Assembly (NCBI RefSeq): GCF_001613935.1
Contig: NZ_LQCI01000050.1
Span: 1-64,000 of the forward strand
Source: Amycolatopsis regifaucium
GTDB taxonomy: Bacteria > Actinomycetota > Actinomycetes > Mycobacteriales > Pseudonocardiaceae
DNA: 64,000 bases
Direction of reading: 5' to 3'
Below, piece after piece: positions 52,132 through 60,462 of the stretch. The notes under the pieces are model-generated. The model was not told where the DNA came from and ran no database searches. It worked only from the letters and a program-made list of their open reading frames with translations. Each line of letters begins with the position of its first letter. The first letter of the stretch is position 1. Made by a program: the position numbers and the translations under genes.

Positions 52132-52602
52132 ATGAGCCGAAAGAGCCGCGAAATCCAGATCACCTTCGACGCCCACGACCCCAAGGGCCTGTCGACCTTC
52201 TGGCGTGACGCCTTGAGCTACGTCCACCCCGCTCCGCCGGGTGTCGAGCTACCCGAGGGCGCCGACCCGCTCTCCGCCTGGGAAGAGTTCCTCGAACGGG
52301 TCGGCGTGCCCGAGGATCAGCGCAATTCCAGCTCGGCCGTCCAGGACCCCGACGGAATCGGACCGCGCCTGTTCTTCCAGCAGGTCCCGGAGGACAAGGT
52401 CGCCAAGAACCGTGTCCACATCGACATCCGCGCCGCCCCGGGGCTCCACGGGGACGAGCGCATGGCGGTGCTCGAGGCGGAATGCGACAGGCTGGTCGCG
52501 CTCGGCGCGAAGCGGGTACGCCGTCACGAGCCCGAACCCCCGATGAGCCACGGGTTCATCGTGATGACCGACCCGGAGGGCAACGAATTCTGCCTGGACT
52601 GA
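52132..52602 (+). CDS. VOC (glyoxalase-like) family protein
   Basis: This 156-residue protein has a vicinal-oxygen-chelate fold of the Glyoxalase_6 type: QITFDAHDPKGLSTFWRDAL at the start, NRVHIDIRAAP in the middle and VMTDPEGNEFCLD at the end. The exact role (antibiotic binding, dioxygenase or isomerase) cannot be told. The divergent WYL regulator probably controls it. A perfect class 2 palindrome follows. Confidence 0.85.
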   Translation: MSRKSREIQITFDAHDPKGLSTFWRDALSYVHPAPPGVELPEGADPLSAWEEFLERVGVPEDQRNSSSAVQDPDGIGPRLFFQQVPEDKVAKNRVHIDIRAAPGLHGDERMAVLEAECDRLVALGAKRVRRHEPEPPMSHGFIVMTDPEGNEFCLD

Positions 52603-52633
52603 GAGTCCCGGAGCGTGGTCGGTACCTGCGTGA

Positions 52634-52690
52634 AGTACATGATGGCCCCCTTCCTTGCGCCTAGCGCAAGGAAGGGGGCCATCATGTACT
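52634..52690. repeat. Class 2 intergenic palindrome, copy F, perfect
   Basis: Perfect 27-base arms (52634-52660 and 52664-52690) enclose the trinucleotide CTA. The arm AGTACATGATGGCCCCCTTC is shared with the copy at 33970. It lies between convergent genes ending at 52602 and 52725. Confidence 0.88.
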
Positions 52691-52724
52691 GGGGAAGGCG
52701 TGTCACCACTCATGACCAGCGGAC

Positions 52725-53642
52725 TCAGACCGTCGTCACGGCGATCGCGTTGTCCTCCAGCGACCCGAAGTAAAGCGTCCCGGCCCGTTCACGGACCCCG
52801 ACGAGCACATGGAACCCGTCGATCTCCCCGCGCAGTTCGTGCACCTGCTTCCCGTCCGGCGTCACCCCGCGCACGCCGCATTCGCGCGCGGGTGCGGGCT
52901 GCAGCGCCGTCGGCAGCGCGCGGACACGGGCGCGCAGCGGCGCGGGAAGCTTGCGCACCAAGGAAAGCGCGGGCACCTTCGGACTCGCCACGGTGATCCA
53001 GATCAGCCCGTCGCTGCCGGTCGAGATGTTGTCGGGGTAGCCCCACAGATCGTCGACCAGCACGTCACGGGTTCCGGCGCGGTCGCCGGTGAGCCAGACG
53101 CGGGCGACCCGGCAGGCGCCGGTCTCCGCGACGGCCACATAGGACTCGTCGGGCGGCAGCGCGACGCCGTTGGCGAACTGCAAACCGTCGGCGAGCTGGT
53201 CGATCTTCCCGTCCGGGGTCCGCCGAAGGAGACGTCCGCCGCCGGTCTGCTCGATCAGATCGTCTCGCCAGTTCTCGATGCCGAAGAGCCGGGACGAATC
53301 GGTGAAGTACACCGTCCCGTCCTTCGCCACGGCGGCGTTGTTGCAGAACACGAAATCGAGTCCGGCGGCGGCCGTCGCCAAGGTCGTCACCGAGCCACCC
53401 GCGAGCGGCATGGTGAGCAGACCGGCCTTGGCGTCGCAGATCAGGAGATCGTCGCCGTAGAACTCCAGCCCGAGCGGACGCCCGCCGGTGTCGCCGAGGA
53501 CGTCGATCCGCTTGCCGTCCGCCGTGACGCGGAGGATGCGCCCGTCGTCGACACCGGTGTAGACGTGCCCCTGGTCGTCGACCACGACGTCTTCGGGGCC
53601 GTGCCCGTTCACCGGGATGACCGTGACCTGGCCGAACGACAT
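52725..53642 (-). CDS. SMP-30/strictosidine synthase-like beta-propeller protein
   Basis: This 305-residue protein has the six-bladed propeller pattern of SMP-30/gluconolactonase or strictosidine-synthase-like hydrolases (GPEDVVVDDQGHVYTG; FCNNAAVAKDGTVYFTDSS; GVALPPDESYVAV; WGYPDNISTGSDGLIW), with the expected acidic and Asn metal ligands. It has no signal peptide. It ends a four-gene leftward operon after the histidine phosphatase with an 11-base gap. The substrate is unknown. Confidence 0.82.
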   Translation of the reverse strand: MSFGQVTVIPVNGHGPEDVVVDDQGHVYTGVDDGRILRVTADGKRIDVLGDTGGRPLGLEFYGDDLLICDAKAGLLTMPLAGGSVTTLATAAAGLDFVFCNNAAVAKDGTVYFTDSSRLFGIENWRDDLIEQTGGGRLLRRTPDGKIDQLADGLQFANGVALPPDESYVAVAETGACRVARVWLTGDRAGTRDVLVDDLWGYPDNISTGSDGLIWITVASPKVPALSLVRKLPAPLRARVRALPTALQPAPARECGVRGVTPDGKQVHELRGEIDGFHVLVGVRERAGTLYFGSLEDNAIAVTTV

Positions 53643-53653
53643 CGCGTTCCTCC

Positions 53654-54310
53654 CTAGCGGTAGGTGAGCAGTTCCGCGGCTTCCGCCTCGAAGTGCGGAT
53701 GTTCGTTGAACGACAGCATGGTCACCCCGCCGCGGCCGGACACCAGTTTGGTGATGCCCGCGTTCACGGTGACCCGGTTCAGTTTCAGCAGGCCGGCCTC
53801 GGGGGTGCCCATGAGCGCGCCGCAGACCGTGGCGATGACCCCGCCCGAACTGAACACGACGGCGTGCTCGCCCTTGCCCAGTGAAGCCACGACATCGGCC
53901 AGCGCGCCTTTGACACGCGCCAGGAACGCGGGCCAGGTTTCGGCGCACGGGCTGGTCTCCCCCGCCGAGACCCACGCGTTCAGCGCACCGTCCAAAGCGG
54001 CCTGATATGCCCGGGAATCGGTCTGCCGCACCCCGGCTGCGTGGTACTTCGCGATGTCGACGTGGTCGTACTCGTTCCAGCGCTCGTCCTCGACCACGGC
54101 GATCCCGGAACCGAGCACCTTCAACGCCGTCGCGGCCGTGTCCCGTTGGCGGGCCAGGGAGCCGGAACGCGCTTGGGTGAACTCGACGCCGCGCCGCAGC
54201 AGTTCCGAACCGACCACAGTGGACTGTTCGAACCCGCGCGGCGAGAGCTGGTCGTAGTTCTCCGCACCGAACGATGCCTGCCCGTGACGGACCAGGTAGA
54301 TCGCACCCAT
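53654..54310 (-). CDS. Histidine phosphatase family protein
   Basis: This 218-residue phosphoglycerate mutase-like phosphatase has the catalytic LVRHGQ with Arg8-His9-Gly10, and a second half with HAVVFSSGGVIATV carrying the second His. It is directly adjacent to the phosphotransferase gene (stop and start at 54310/54311), as in many actinobacterial operons linking an APH-like kinase and this phosphatase. It probably acts on a small phosphorylated metabolite. Confidence 0.87.
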   Translation of the reverse strand: MGAIYLVRHGQASFGAENYDQLSPRGFEQSTVVGSELLRRGVEFTQARSGSLARQRDTAATALKVLGSGIAVVEDERWNEYDHVDIAKYHAAGVRQTDSRAYQAALDGALNAWVSAGETSPCAETWPAFLARVKGALADVVASLGKGEHAVVFSSGGVIATVCGALMGTPEAGLLKLNRVTVNAGITKLVSGRGGVTMLSFNEHPHFEAEAAELLTYR

Positions 54311-55375
54311 CTACGCGTGACCCTCCGCGATGATCCGGCGGCATCGCCCGTCGAGATAGCCGACGAACTGCCACAGATCCTCGAAGGCCGGGTTGCTCGT
54401 CTGTCCATTGTGGAAGCGGTAGTAGAGCTGCTGGATCACCACCGCGAGCCGGAACAGGCCGTACACCTCGTAGAACGTCCAGTCGCCGATCCCGAGGCCG
54501 GACCGCTCCGCGTACCGCCGCACGAACTCCTCGCGCGTGTACATCCCCGGCACGTGTGTTGGCTGGCGACGGCTGAGCTTCATGACGTCGTCGTCATCGT
54601 CCTGTACCCAATACGCGAGCGTGCTGCCCAGTTCCATCAGCGGATCGCCGAGGGTGGCCATCTCCCAGTCGAGGACGCCGATGATGCCGAGGCCGTCGTC
54701 GAGCACCAGGTTGTCGAGCCGGTAATCGTTGTGGATCAAGCAGATCTTGACCTCGGCGGGTTGATTGTCCGCCAGCCACGCCATCACTTCGGCGCAATCT
54801 GGAACGTTTTCCGTGCGTGCCTTACGGAATCGCTCGGACCAGCCGCGCACCTGACGCTCGACGTAACCCGCCCCCTTGCCGAGGTCGGCCAGCCCGGCGG
54901 CCTCGACGTCGACGGCGTGCAGCTCGACCAGCCGGTCGACGACCTTGCCGCACAGCTCGCTTGCCTGATCCGGGGACAGCTCGAGTCCCGCGGGCAGATC
55001 TCCGCGCAGGATCAGGCCTTCCAGCCGCTCCATCACGTAGAAATCGCCGCCCAGTACGGTCTCGTCGCCGCAGAAGGCGAGCACCTCGGGCACGTAAGGA
55101 AAGACCGGTCGCAACGCGCGCTGGACCCGGAACTCGCGGCGCATGTCGTGCGCGGACGCGGCCTTGTGCCCGGCGGGCGGGCGCCGCAGGATCAGCTCCC
55201 GGCCGGGATAGCTCAGCAGATACGTGAGATTCGAGGCACCGCCCGGGAACTGGCGGACCTCGGGCGGCGCATCGCCGAGTCCTGACACCCGGCCGGTCAG
55301 CCAGGCGTGCACCGCGGCGGGATCGAACGAGTCCTCGCCGCGCACCTCGACGGTCTGGTCGGAGGCCGGCGTCAT
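54311..55375 (-). CDS. Phosphotransferase family protein (ACAD10-like APH fold)
   Basis: This 354-residue kinase-like protein has the aminoglycoside-phosphotransferase fold: VRQFPGGASNLTYLL near residue 45, the catalytic LIHNDYRLDN with Asp and Asn, and VLDWEMATLGDPLMELG as the metal-binding segment. Its close relatives resemble the kinase domain of mammalian ACAD10/11, which phosphorylates 4-hydroxyacyl-CoA. A similar role in hydroxy-acid catabolism is possible. Its ATG overlaps the SDR stop (55372-55375). Confidence 0.88.
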   Translation of the reverse strand: MTPASDQTVEVRGEDSFDPAAVHAWLTGRVSGLGDAPPEVRQFPGGASNLTYLLSYPGRELILRRPPAGHKAASAHDMRREFRVQRALRPVFPYVPEVLAFCGDETVLGGDFYVMERLEGLILRGDLPAGLELSPDQASELCGKVVDRLVELHAVDVEAAGLADLGKGAGYVERQVRGWSERFRKARTENVPDCAEVMAWLADNQPAEVKICLIHNDYRLDNLVLDDGLGIIGVLDWEMATLGDPLMELGSTLAYWVQDDDDDVMKLSRRQPTHVPGMYTREEFVRRYAERSGLGIGDWTFYEVYGLFRLAVVIQQLYYRFHNGQTSNPAFEDLWQFVGYLDGRCRRIIAEGHA

Positions 55376-56124
55376 GCGAACTTCTTCAGCACCGACGCGG
55401 GGATGAACCGGAACACCCGTGCGAGCACACCCCACGGCCACGACGGCACGAACGCCTTCGCCGCCTCGGATTCGATCGCCTTCACCATCGCCTGCGCGCC
55501 GGGCTCGGCCTTCGTGCCGAGCGGGACCTTCGAGATGTCGTCGTTCATCTCCGATTCGATGAACCCGGGCAACAGCGTGGTGACCTTGATCGGCGTCTTC
55601 ATCAGCTCGATCCGAGTGCCCTCGGCGAACGCCCAGATGCCCGCCTTCGAGGCGGCGTACGCGGTCAGGTTTCCGGGGAAGGCGCGAAGCGCGGAGAAAG
55701 AGGAGACGACCACGAGGTGGCCGTCCTTCTGCTCGCGGAAGATGCCGACGGCGGCCTCGATCTGGGCGGCCGCGGCGAGGAAGTTCGTCCGCAGGGTCTG
55801 GCGGTTGGCGTCGAACCGGCCCGAGCCGATCGGCTGTCCCTTGCCCAGCCCCGCGTTCACGATCACGCGGTCGAGTGAGCCGAGCTCCTCGCGGAACTCC
55901 TCGAAGACGGTGAAGACCTGGTCGTGATCGTTCACGTCCAGCTTCCGGGTGACCACGGTGATGCCCGGGTAAGCCTTCTTGAGCTCCGTGGCTAGGGTTT
56001 CGAGCCGGTCGAGACGACGGGCGGCCAACGCCAGGTTGCGACCTCTGGCGGCGTACTGCCTGGCCATTCCCTCGCCGAGTCCGGAGCTCGCCCCGGTGAT
56101 CAGGATGTTCTTCCGCAGCACCAT
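55372..56124 (-). CDS. SDR family oxidoreductase
   Basis: This 250-residue SDR has ITGASSGLG at residues 8-16, the VIVNAGLGKG strand-4 motif, Ser in VVSSFSALRAF and YAASKAGI for the Tyr/Lys pair. It ends with a hydrophobic basic segment (PWGVLARVFRFIPASVLKKF) that may contact the membrane. It is first in the operon with the ACAD10-like kinase, phosphatase and SMP-30 protein. ATG 56124 was preferred to 56151 because it lies just before the first strand. Confidence 0.86.
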   Translation of the reverse strand: MVLRKNILITGASSGLGEGMARQYAARGRNLALAARRLDRLETLATELKKAYPGITVVTRKLDVNDHDQVFTVFEEFREELGSLDRVIVNAGLGKGQPIGSGRFDANRQTLRTNFLAAAAQIEAAVGIFREQKDGHLVVVSSFSALRAFPGNLTAYAASKAGIWAFAEGTRIELMKTPIKVTTLLPGFIESEMNDDISKVPLGTKAEPGAQAMVKAIESEAAKAFVPSWPWGVLARVFRFIPASVLKKFA

Positions 56125-56174
56125 GGGCTGGAGCTTACCCGTTGGTAACAAGTCTCGGGGACCCTCGGACAGGT

Positions 56175-56211
56175 GGCTGCCCCCGGTGCCTGGGGTTCGC
56201 CGGGGGCAGCC
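56175..56211 (-). terminator. Hairpin between the S8 peptidase and SDR genes
   Basis: Perfect 12-base GC-rich arms (56175-56186 and 56200-56211) with a 13-base loop lie just after the subtilisin stop on the minus strand (56225), separating it from the SDR operon. Confidence 0.7.
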
Positions 56212-56224
56212 TGTCGAGAGGGCC

Positions 56225-57475
56225 CTATTTCACCTGGAGCAGCTTGTTCGCCGTGCCACCGGTCGGGTTGCTGATCTTGCCGTCGGCGGCCGCGGCGACC
56301 AGACCTTCGGCGACCTGGGCCGGGGTGGCGTCAGGGTGGGCTGAGAGGTAGAGCGCGGCAGCACCGGCGACGTGCGGCGAAGCCATCGAAGTCCCGCTGA
56401 TGGTGTTGTCGGCGTCGTCACCGGTTCCCCACGACGACGTGATGTCGACACCCGGGGCGTAGAGGTCGACGACCGAACCGTAGTTCGAGAAACCGGCCTG
56501 CTTGTCGGTCTTGTCGCTGGCGGCCACCGTGATGGCCTCCTTGACGCGGGCGGGCGAGGTATTACCGGCGTCGGAGGACTCGTTGCCGGCCGCGAGCGCG
56601 AAGGTCACGCCCTTGCCGATGGCGCCCTTGACCGCCGCGTCCAGGGCGTCGTCCGCGCCGCCGCCCAGGCTCATGTTGGCGACCGACGGGCCCTTGGCGT
56701 TCGCCGCTACCCAGTCGACCCCGGCGACGACACCTTCGGTGGTGCCACTGCCGTTGGCGTCGAGCACGCGGACGCCGACGATCTTCACGCCCTTGGCCAG
56801 GCCGTACTCGGTGCCGCCGATGGTGCCGGCGACGTGCGTGCCGTGACCGTGCTCGTCGTCGGGGGTGTCGTCGTTGTCGACGAAGTCCTTGCCGCCGGTC
56901 GCGCGGCCACCGAAGTCCTGGTGCGAGCCGCGGACACCGGTGTCGATGACGTAGGCGGTGACGTTGTCGGCCTTCGTCGGATAGGTGTACTTGGTGTCGA
57001 GCGGCAAGTCCGCCTGGTCGACGCGGTCGAGGCCCCACGACGGCGGATTGTCCTGGGTCTCGCTGATCTTGAAGGTCTTGTTCTGGACGACGTAGGCGAC
57101 CTGCGGGTCGGCGGCGAGGCGCTTCGCGGCGGCCTCGTCGGCCTTGATCGAGAAGCCGTTCAGCGCCGAACCGAACGTGCGGGAAAGCGTGGTGCCGTAC
57201 TGACCGGTGAGGCCCTGCGCCTTGGCGGCGACATTCGCGGTGATCTCGCTCGCCGGGGCCACGCCCTGACCGACCGCGGCGGGCTTGAGCACGACGATGT
57301 AGCTGCCGCCGACGGCGTTGGCCACACCCGCGTCGCGGATCTCGCCTTGCTGCTCGGCCTGCGCCGCACCCGCGCCGAACGTGGCGACCGCCGCGGTCAC
57401 CCCGGCGAGGGCGACCCCCGCCATCAAGCCGCTCCGGGTCTTTCGGGACTTCAGGTTCTTCCGGGACTTGCTCAC
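56225..57475 (-). CDS. Secreted subtilisin-like serine protease
   Basis: This 416-residue preproenzyme has a basic start and signal peptide to about residue 40 (GAGAAQA), an I9 inhibitor propeptide (SYIVVLKPAA to VAYVVQNK, about 59-132) and a catalytic S8A domain. The triad is Asp178 (YVIDTG), His211 (HGHGTHVAG) and Ser363 (GTSMASPH), and the oxyanion Asn is in LAAGNES. The mature enzyme would begin near PPSWGLDRV. It resembles extracellular alkaline proteases of actinomycetes. GTG 57475 has AAGGG upstream. In contrast to the S8-like protein at 17837, this one is canonical. Confidence 0.94.
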   Translation of the reverse strand: MSKSRKNLKSRKTRSGLMAGVALAGVTAAVATFGAGAAQAEQQGEIRDAGVANAVGGSYIVVLKPAAVGQGVAPASEITANVAAKAQGLTGQYGTTLSRTFGSALNGFSIKADEAAAKRLAADPQVAYVVQNKTFKISETQDNPPSWGLDRVDQADLPLDTKYTYPTKADNVTAYVIDTGVRGSHQDFGGRATGGKDFVDNDDTPDDEHGHGTHVAGTIGGTEYGLAKGVKIVGVRVLDANGSGTTEGVVAGVDWVAANAKGPSVANMSLGGGADDALDAAVKGAIGKGVTFALAAGNESSDAGNTSPARVKEAITVAASDKTDKQAGFSNYGSVVDLYAPGVDITSSWGTGDDADNTISGTSMASPHVAGAAALYLSAHPDATPAQVAEGLVAAAADGKISNPTGGTANKLLQVK

Positions 57476-57665
57476 TGGTTCCCTTCCTGCCGCGCCGCGG
57501 GCGATCACCCGGGAGGATGATCGTTGCTGAGAGCCATGCAAGCCGGTGCCTTGGCGGACGGGCAATGATTCACAGTTACCAGTACTAGGCCGTAAGGACT
57601 AACATCGCTCATCCGGAAAGTCGCTTTCCCCAGGCAGACAGCGCCACTGGAGCGTTACCACAGAC

Positions 57666-57691
57666 TGATAATGTTGTTCGTGTTGTTATCA
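57666..57691. promoter_or_regulatory. AT-rich inverted repeat in divergent promoter
   Basis: TGATAA (57666-57671) and TTATCA (57686-57691) with repeated GTTGTT between them lie in the 262-base gap between subtilisin and XRE-type genes. It is the only AT-rich patch there and may hold promoter or operator signals. Confidence 0.35.
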
Positions 57692-57737
57692 ACCGGACGG
57701 TGTCGAGAAGCGGCAGACGGGGGCGGTCGGGCGGCAT

Positions 57738-58676
57738 ATGGTGGCGGGGAGCGCGATCACGGAAGAGGACGACCAGCCGCCTACGGCCTTCGCCTCGACG
57801 CTGCGATCGGCCATCGCCACGAGCGGGCTCAGCCTCGACCGGATCCAAGCCCGGCTCCTCGCGCGCGGCGCGTCGGTGAGCGTGACCGCGCTGAGCTACT
57901 GGCAATCGGGCAAACGTCAGCCGGAACGGCAGAGTTCGTTGTCCGCGGTCCGGGTCCTCGAAGAGGTCTTGGCGGTACCCGCCGGTTCGCTGCTCGGCCT
58001 GCTCCCGCCGCCACGGCCGCGCGGGGCGTCGTCACGCCGGAGCCGCGCCACCACCGAGCAGCCGCTGACCTTCCCGCTCGAAGCGCTCCAGGTCCTGCTG
58101 GAAAAGGTCGGCGCGCCCAACGCGCTCGAACAACACCATCAGCTGAAACTGGTCGGCCTGCACGACCTGTGCGAGATCGCCGCGGACGGCGGGCAACGCG
58201 CGGTGACCGCCAGGGCGGTGTTCCAGGCGGGCGCGGACGGACAGGACCGCTGGTTGCTGGTCTACGCCCAAGGCGATCCCGACGCCGGCCCACCGGTGCT
58301 GAACACACTGCGCAACTGCCACGTCGGCCGCGCCGAAGTCGACGACGAGCACGGGCTCACCGTGGCCGAACTGCTTTTCGACCGGCCGATCGACCGCGGC
58401 GAGACTCACCTGATCGAGTACTCCCTGACCAACCCGGGGCCGCCGTACCCGGAATGCCGGAACACGCATTACCGCGAGTTCCGGCGTCCGGTGCGGGAGT
58501 ACTTGCTGGAGGTCCGGTTCGACCCGGACACCATTCCCGCGAAGTGCTGGCGATATTCGCGGCAAGGCACGTCGCCGCTGGACCGGAGGGAACTCAAACC
58601 GGACCAGGGCAGCGGCGTCCACGCGGTCGCGCTCGACTTCGGTCCCGGGGTCTTCGGGATCGACTGGGAGTACTAG
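57738..58676 (+). CDS. XRE-type helix-turn-helix protein, actinobacterial
   Basis: This 312-residue protein has an N-terminal helix-turn-helix region (about residues 17-65: FASTLRSAIATSGLSLDRIQ, TALSYWQSGKRQPER) resembling XRE family members, followed by a larger unique domain of about 230 residues (YSLTNPGPPYPECRNTHYRE, YLLEVRFDPDTIPAKCW). No catalytic motif is recognised, and the C-terminal domain is probably a sensor. It is divergent from the subtilisin and converges, with a 4-base overlap, on the acyl-CoA ligase gene. Confidence 0.78.
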   Translation: MVAGSAITEEDDQPPTAFASTLRSAIATSGLSLDRIQARLLARGASVSVTALSYWQSGKRQPERQSSLSAVRVLEEVLAVPAGSLLGLLPPPRPRGASSRRSRATTEQPLTFPLEALQVLLEKVGAPNALEQHHQLKLVGLHDLCEIAADGGQRAVTARAVFQAGADGQDRWLLVYAQGDPDAGPPVLNTLRNCHVGRAEVDDEHGLTVAELLFDRPIDRGETHLIEYSLTNPGPPYPECRNTHYREFRRPVREYLLEVRFDPDTIPAKCWRYSRQGTSPLDRRELKPDQGSGVHAVALDFGPGVFGIDWEY

Positions 58677-60310
58677 TGCAGCTTGTTGCGCAGTACCTTT
58701 CCGGTCGCGTTGCGCGGTAGCTCGTCGAGGAACTCCACGTCACGCGGCACCTTGTACCGGGCCAGGTTGGCCCGCACGTACTCGCGCACTCCCTCGACGT
58801 CCAGGTCCGACTTCTCGGCCCGCACGACGAAAGCCTTCAGCCGCTGCCCGAATTCGGGATCGTCGACGCCGACGACCGCCGCCTCGAGTACGTCCTCGCG
58901 CTCGACCAGGAGGTTCTCCACCTCTATCGGGAAGACGTTCTCACCACCGGAGACGATCATTTCGTCGTCGCGACCGTCGATGAACAGCAGGCCGTCCTCG
59001 TCGAAATGGCCGACGTCGCCGCTGGAGAGCAGCCCGTCGATGATCTCCTTGTTCCGCCCGTCGGTGTAGCCCTGGAAGCTCAGCCCGCTGCCGACGAACA
59101 CCCGGCCGGTGACGTGCGGCTCGGTGATCTTGCGGCCCTTCTCGTCGTACAGCGCGACCTTGCAGCCCACCGGCGCGCGGCCGACCGTGCCCGGCGCCTT
59201 GCGCCAGTCCTCGGGCGTCGCGACCGTCGCGACCGCGACCTCCGTCGAACCGTAGAGGTTGTGCACGACGTCGCCGAACGCGGCGGTGGCGCGGTTCCCC
59301 AGATCCGGTGACAACGCGGAGCCCGCCACGAAGATGATCCGCAGGCACGAGGTGTCGTACTTGGCGCGGATCTCTTCGGGCAGGTCCACGATCCGCTGCA
59401 GCATCGTCGGCACGAGAACGAGCGTGGTGCAGCGGTTCTCCGCGACGCCGCGCAGCGTCTCCTCCGGCACGAACTTGCGCCGCATGACGACCTTCGAGCC
59501 GAGCGCGAAGGACAGGATGAACTGCGACAACCCGGTGCCGTGGAACAGCGGCGCGCCCATGTAGGTCGCTTCGCCGGTCCGGAGCGGGATGCGGTCGAGG
59601 AACTGCGCCGAGGCGAGCGCGGAGGTGTGCGGCCGCGGCGCGCCCTTCGGCGTCCCGGTGGTGCCGCTGGTCAAGAGAATGAAGCCGCCCGGTTTGGCGG
59701 GCGCCGGCCACGGGCGGTCGTCGGTGCTGGCGACCAGCTCGGTGATGATCGGGATCTCGTGCCCGGAAAGCTCGGCGTCCGAGTCGACCCACGCGAGGTA
59801 GTGGTCGACGTCGCCCTCGACCGCGTCCAGCAGATCGGTGAACTCCTGGTCGTACACGAGCGCGGTGACGCCTTCGCGCTTCGCGACGTCCGCGAGCTGT
59901 GGTTTGGCGAACCCGGTGTTCATCAGCAGCAGCTTGGCGCCGAGTTTGCCCGAGGCGAGCATCGTCAGCACGAGCCCGCGGTGATCGCGGCACAGCGCGG
60001 CGATCACCGAACCCGGGCCGAGGCCGCGTTCGGACCAGGCCCTGGCCAGCGCGTTCGACTGGGTGTCGAGCTGCTTGAAGGTCAGCGGGCCGAGTTCGTC
60101 GATGATGCCCGTGGCGGTCGGGTCCCGGCGGGCGGCGATCATGTTCGCGCCGGCGAACGGACCCCACTTCCGGACCATGACCAGCGAACGCAGCCCCTCG
60201 TCGACCCGTGGGATCGGGAGCAGGCCCGCTTGGCGCATCACGTCGATGCTGCGCACGGTCTCGGTCACCTTGCCCGCCACCAAGGTGGCGAGGCCGGTGG
60301 GGTTTCTCAT
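58673..60310 (-). CDS. Long-chain fatty-acid--CoA ligase (AMP-binding)
   Basis: This 545-residue acyl-CoA synthetase has the P-loop LLTSGTTGTPKGAPRP, NLYGSTEVAVAT in the A5 region, SSGDVGHFDEDGLLFIDGR, MIVSGGENVFPIEVE and the final LPRNATGKVLRNKL with the catalytic Lys. Full length for FadD-type enzymes. GGAGG precedes ATG 60310. It is not in an evident operon. Substrate chain length cannot be inferred from the sequence. Confidence 0.9.
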   Translation of the reverse strand: MRNPTGLATLVAGKVTETVRSIDVMRQAGLLPIPRVDEGLRSLVMVRKWGPFAGANMIAARRDPTATGIIDELGPLTFKQLDTQSNALARAWSERGLGPGSVIAALCRDHRGLVLTMLASGKLGAKLLLMNTGFAKPQLADVAKREGVTALVYDQEFTDLLDAVEGDVDHYLAWVDSDAELSGHEIPIITELVASTDDRPWPAPAKPGGFILLTSGTTGTPKGAPRPHTSALASAQFLDRIPLRTGEATYMGAPLFHGTGLSQFILSFALGSKVVMRRKFVPEETLRGVAENRCTTLVLVPTMLQRIVDLPEEIRAKYDTSCLRIIFVAGSALSPDLGNRATAAFGDVVHNLYGSTEVAVATVATPEDWRKAPGTVGRAPVGCKVALYDEKGRKITEPHVTGRVFVGSGLSFQGYTDGRNKEIIDGLLSSGDVGHFDEDGLLFIDGRDDEMIVSGGENVFPIEVENLLVEREDVLEAAVVGVDDPEFGQRLKAFVVRAEKSDLDVEGVREYVRANLARYKVPRDVEFLDELPRNATGKVLRNKLH

Positions 60311-60462
60311 CCGGGCACCTCCGTTGCTGCTGCGGCGAGACGCCATCCGCCGTCTTCGCGTACCGGCGGTATGGGTTGCTACTCGACAGTAGCCGACCGT
60401 TAGTCCAGGCGCACTAGCCCGCTGATGACAGAAATGTCGGTAGGAACTAGCACAATGGCAAC

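Noticed and set aside
58941..60167. A 408-codon minus-strand frame
   Set aside because: It is a shifted frame of the acyl-CoA ligase gene with Arg-rich low-complexity sequence.
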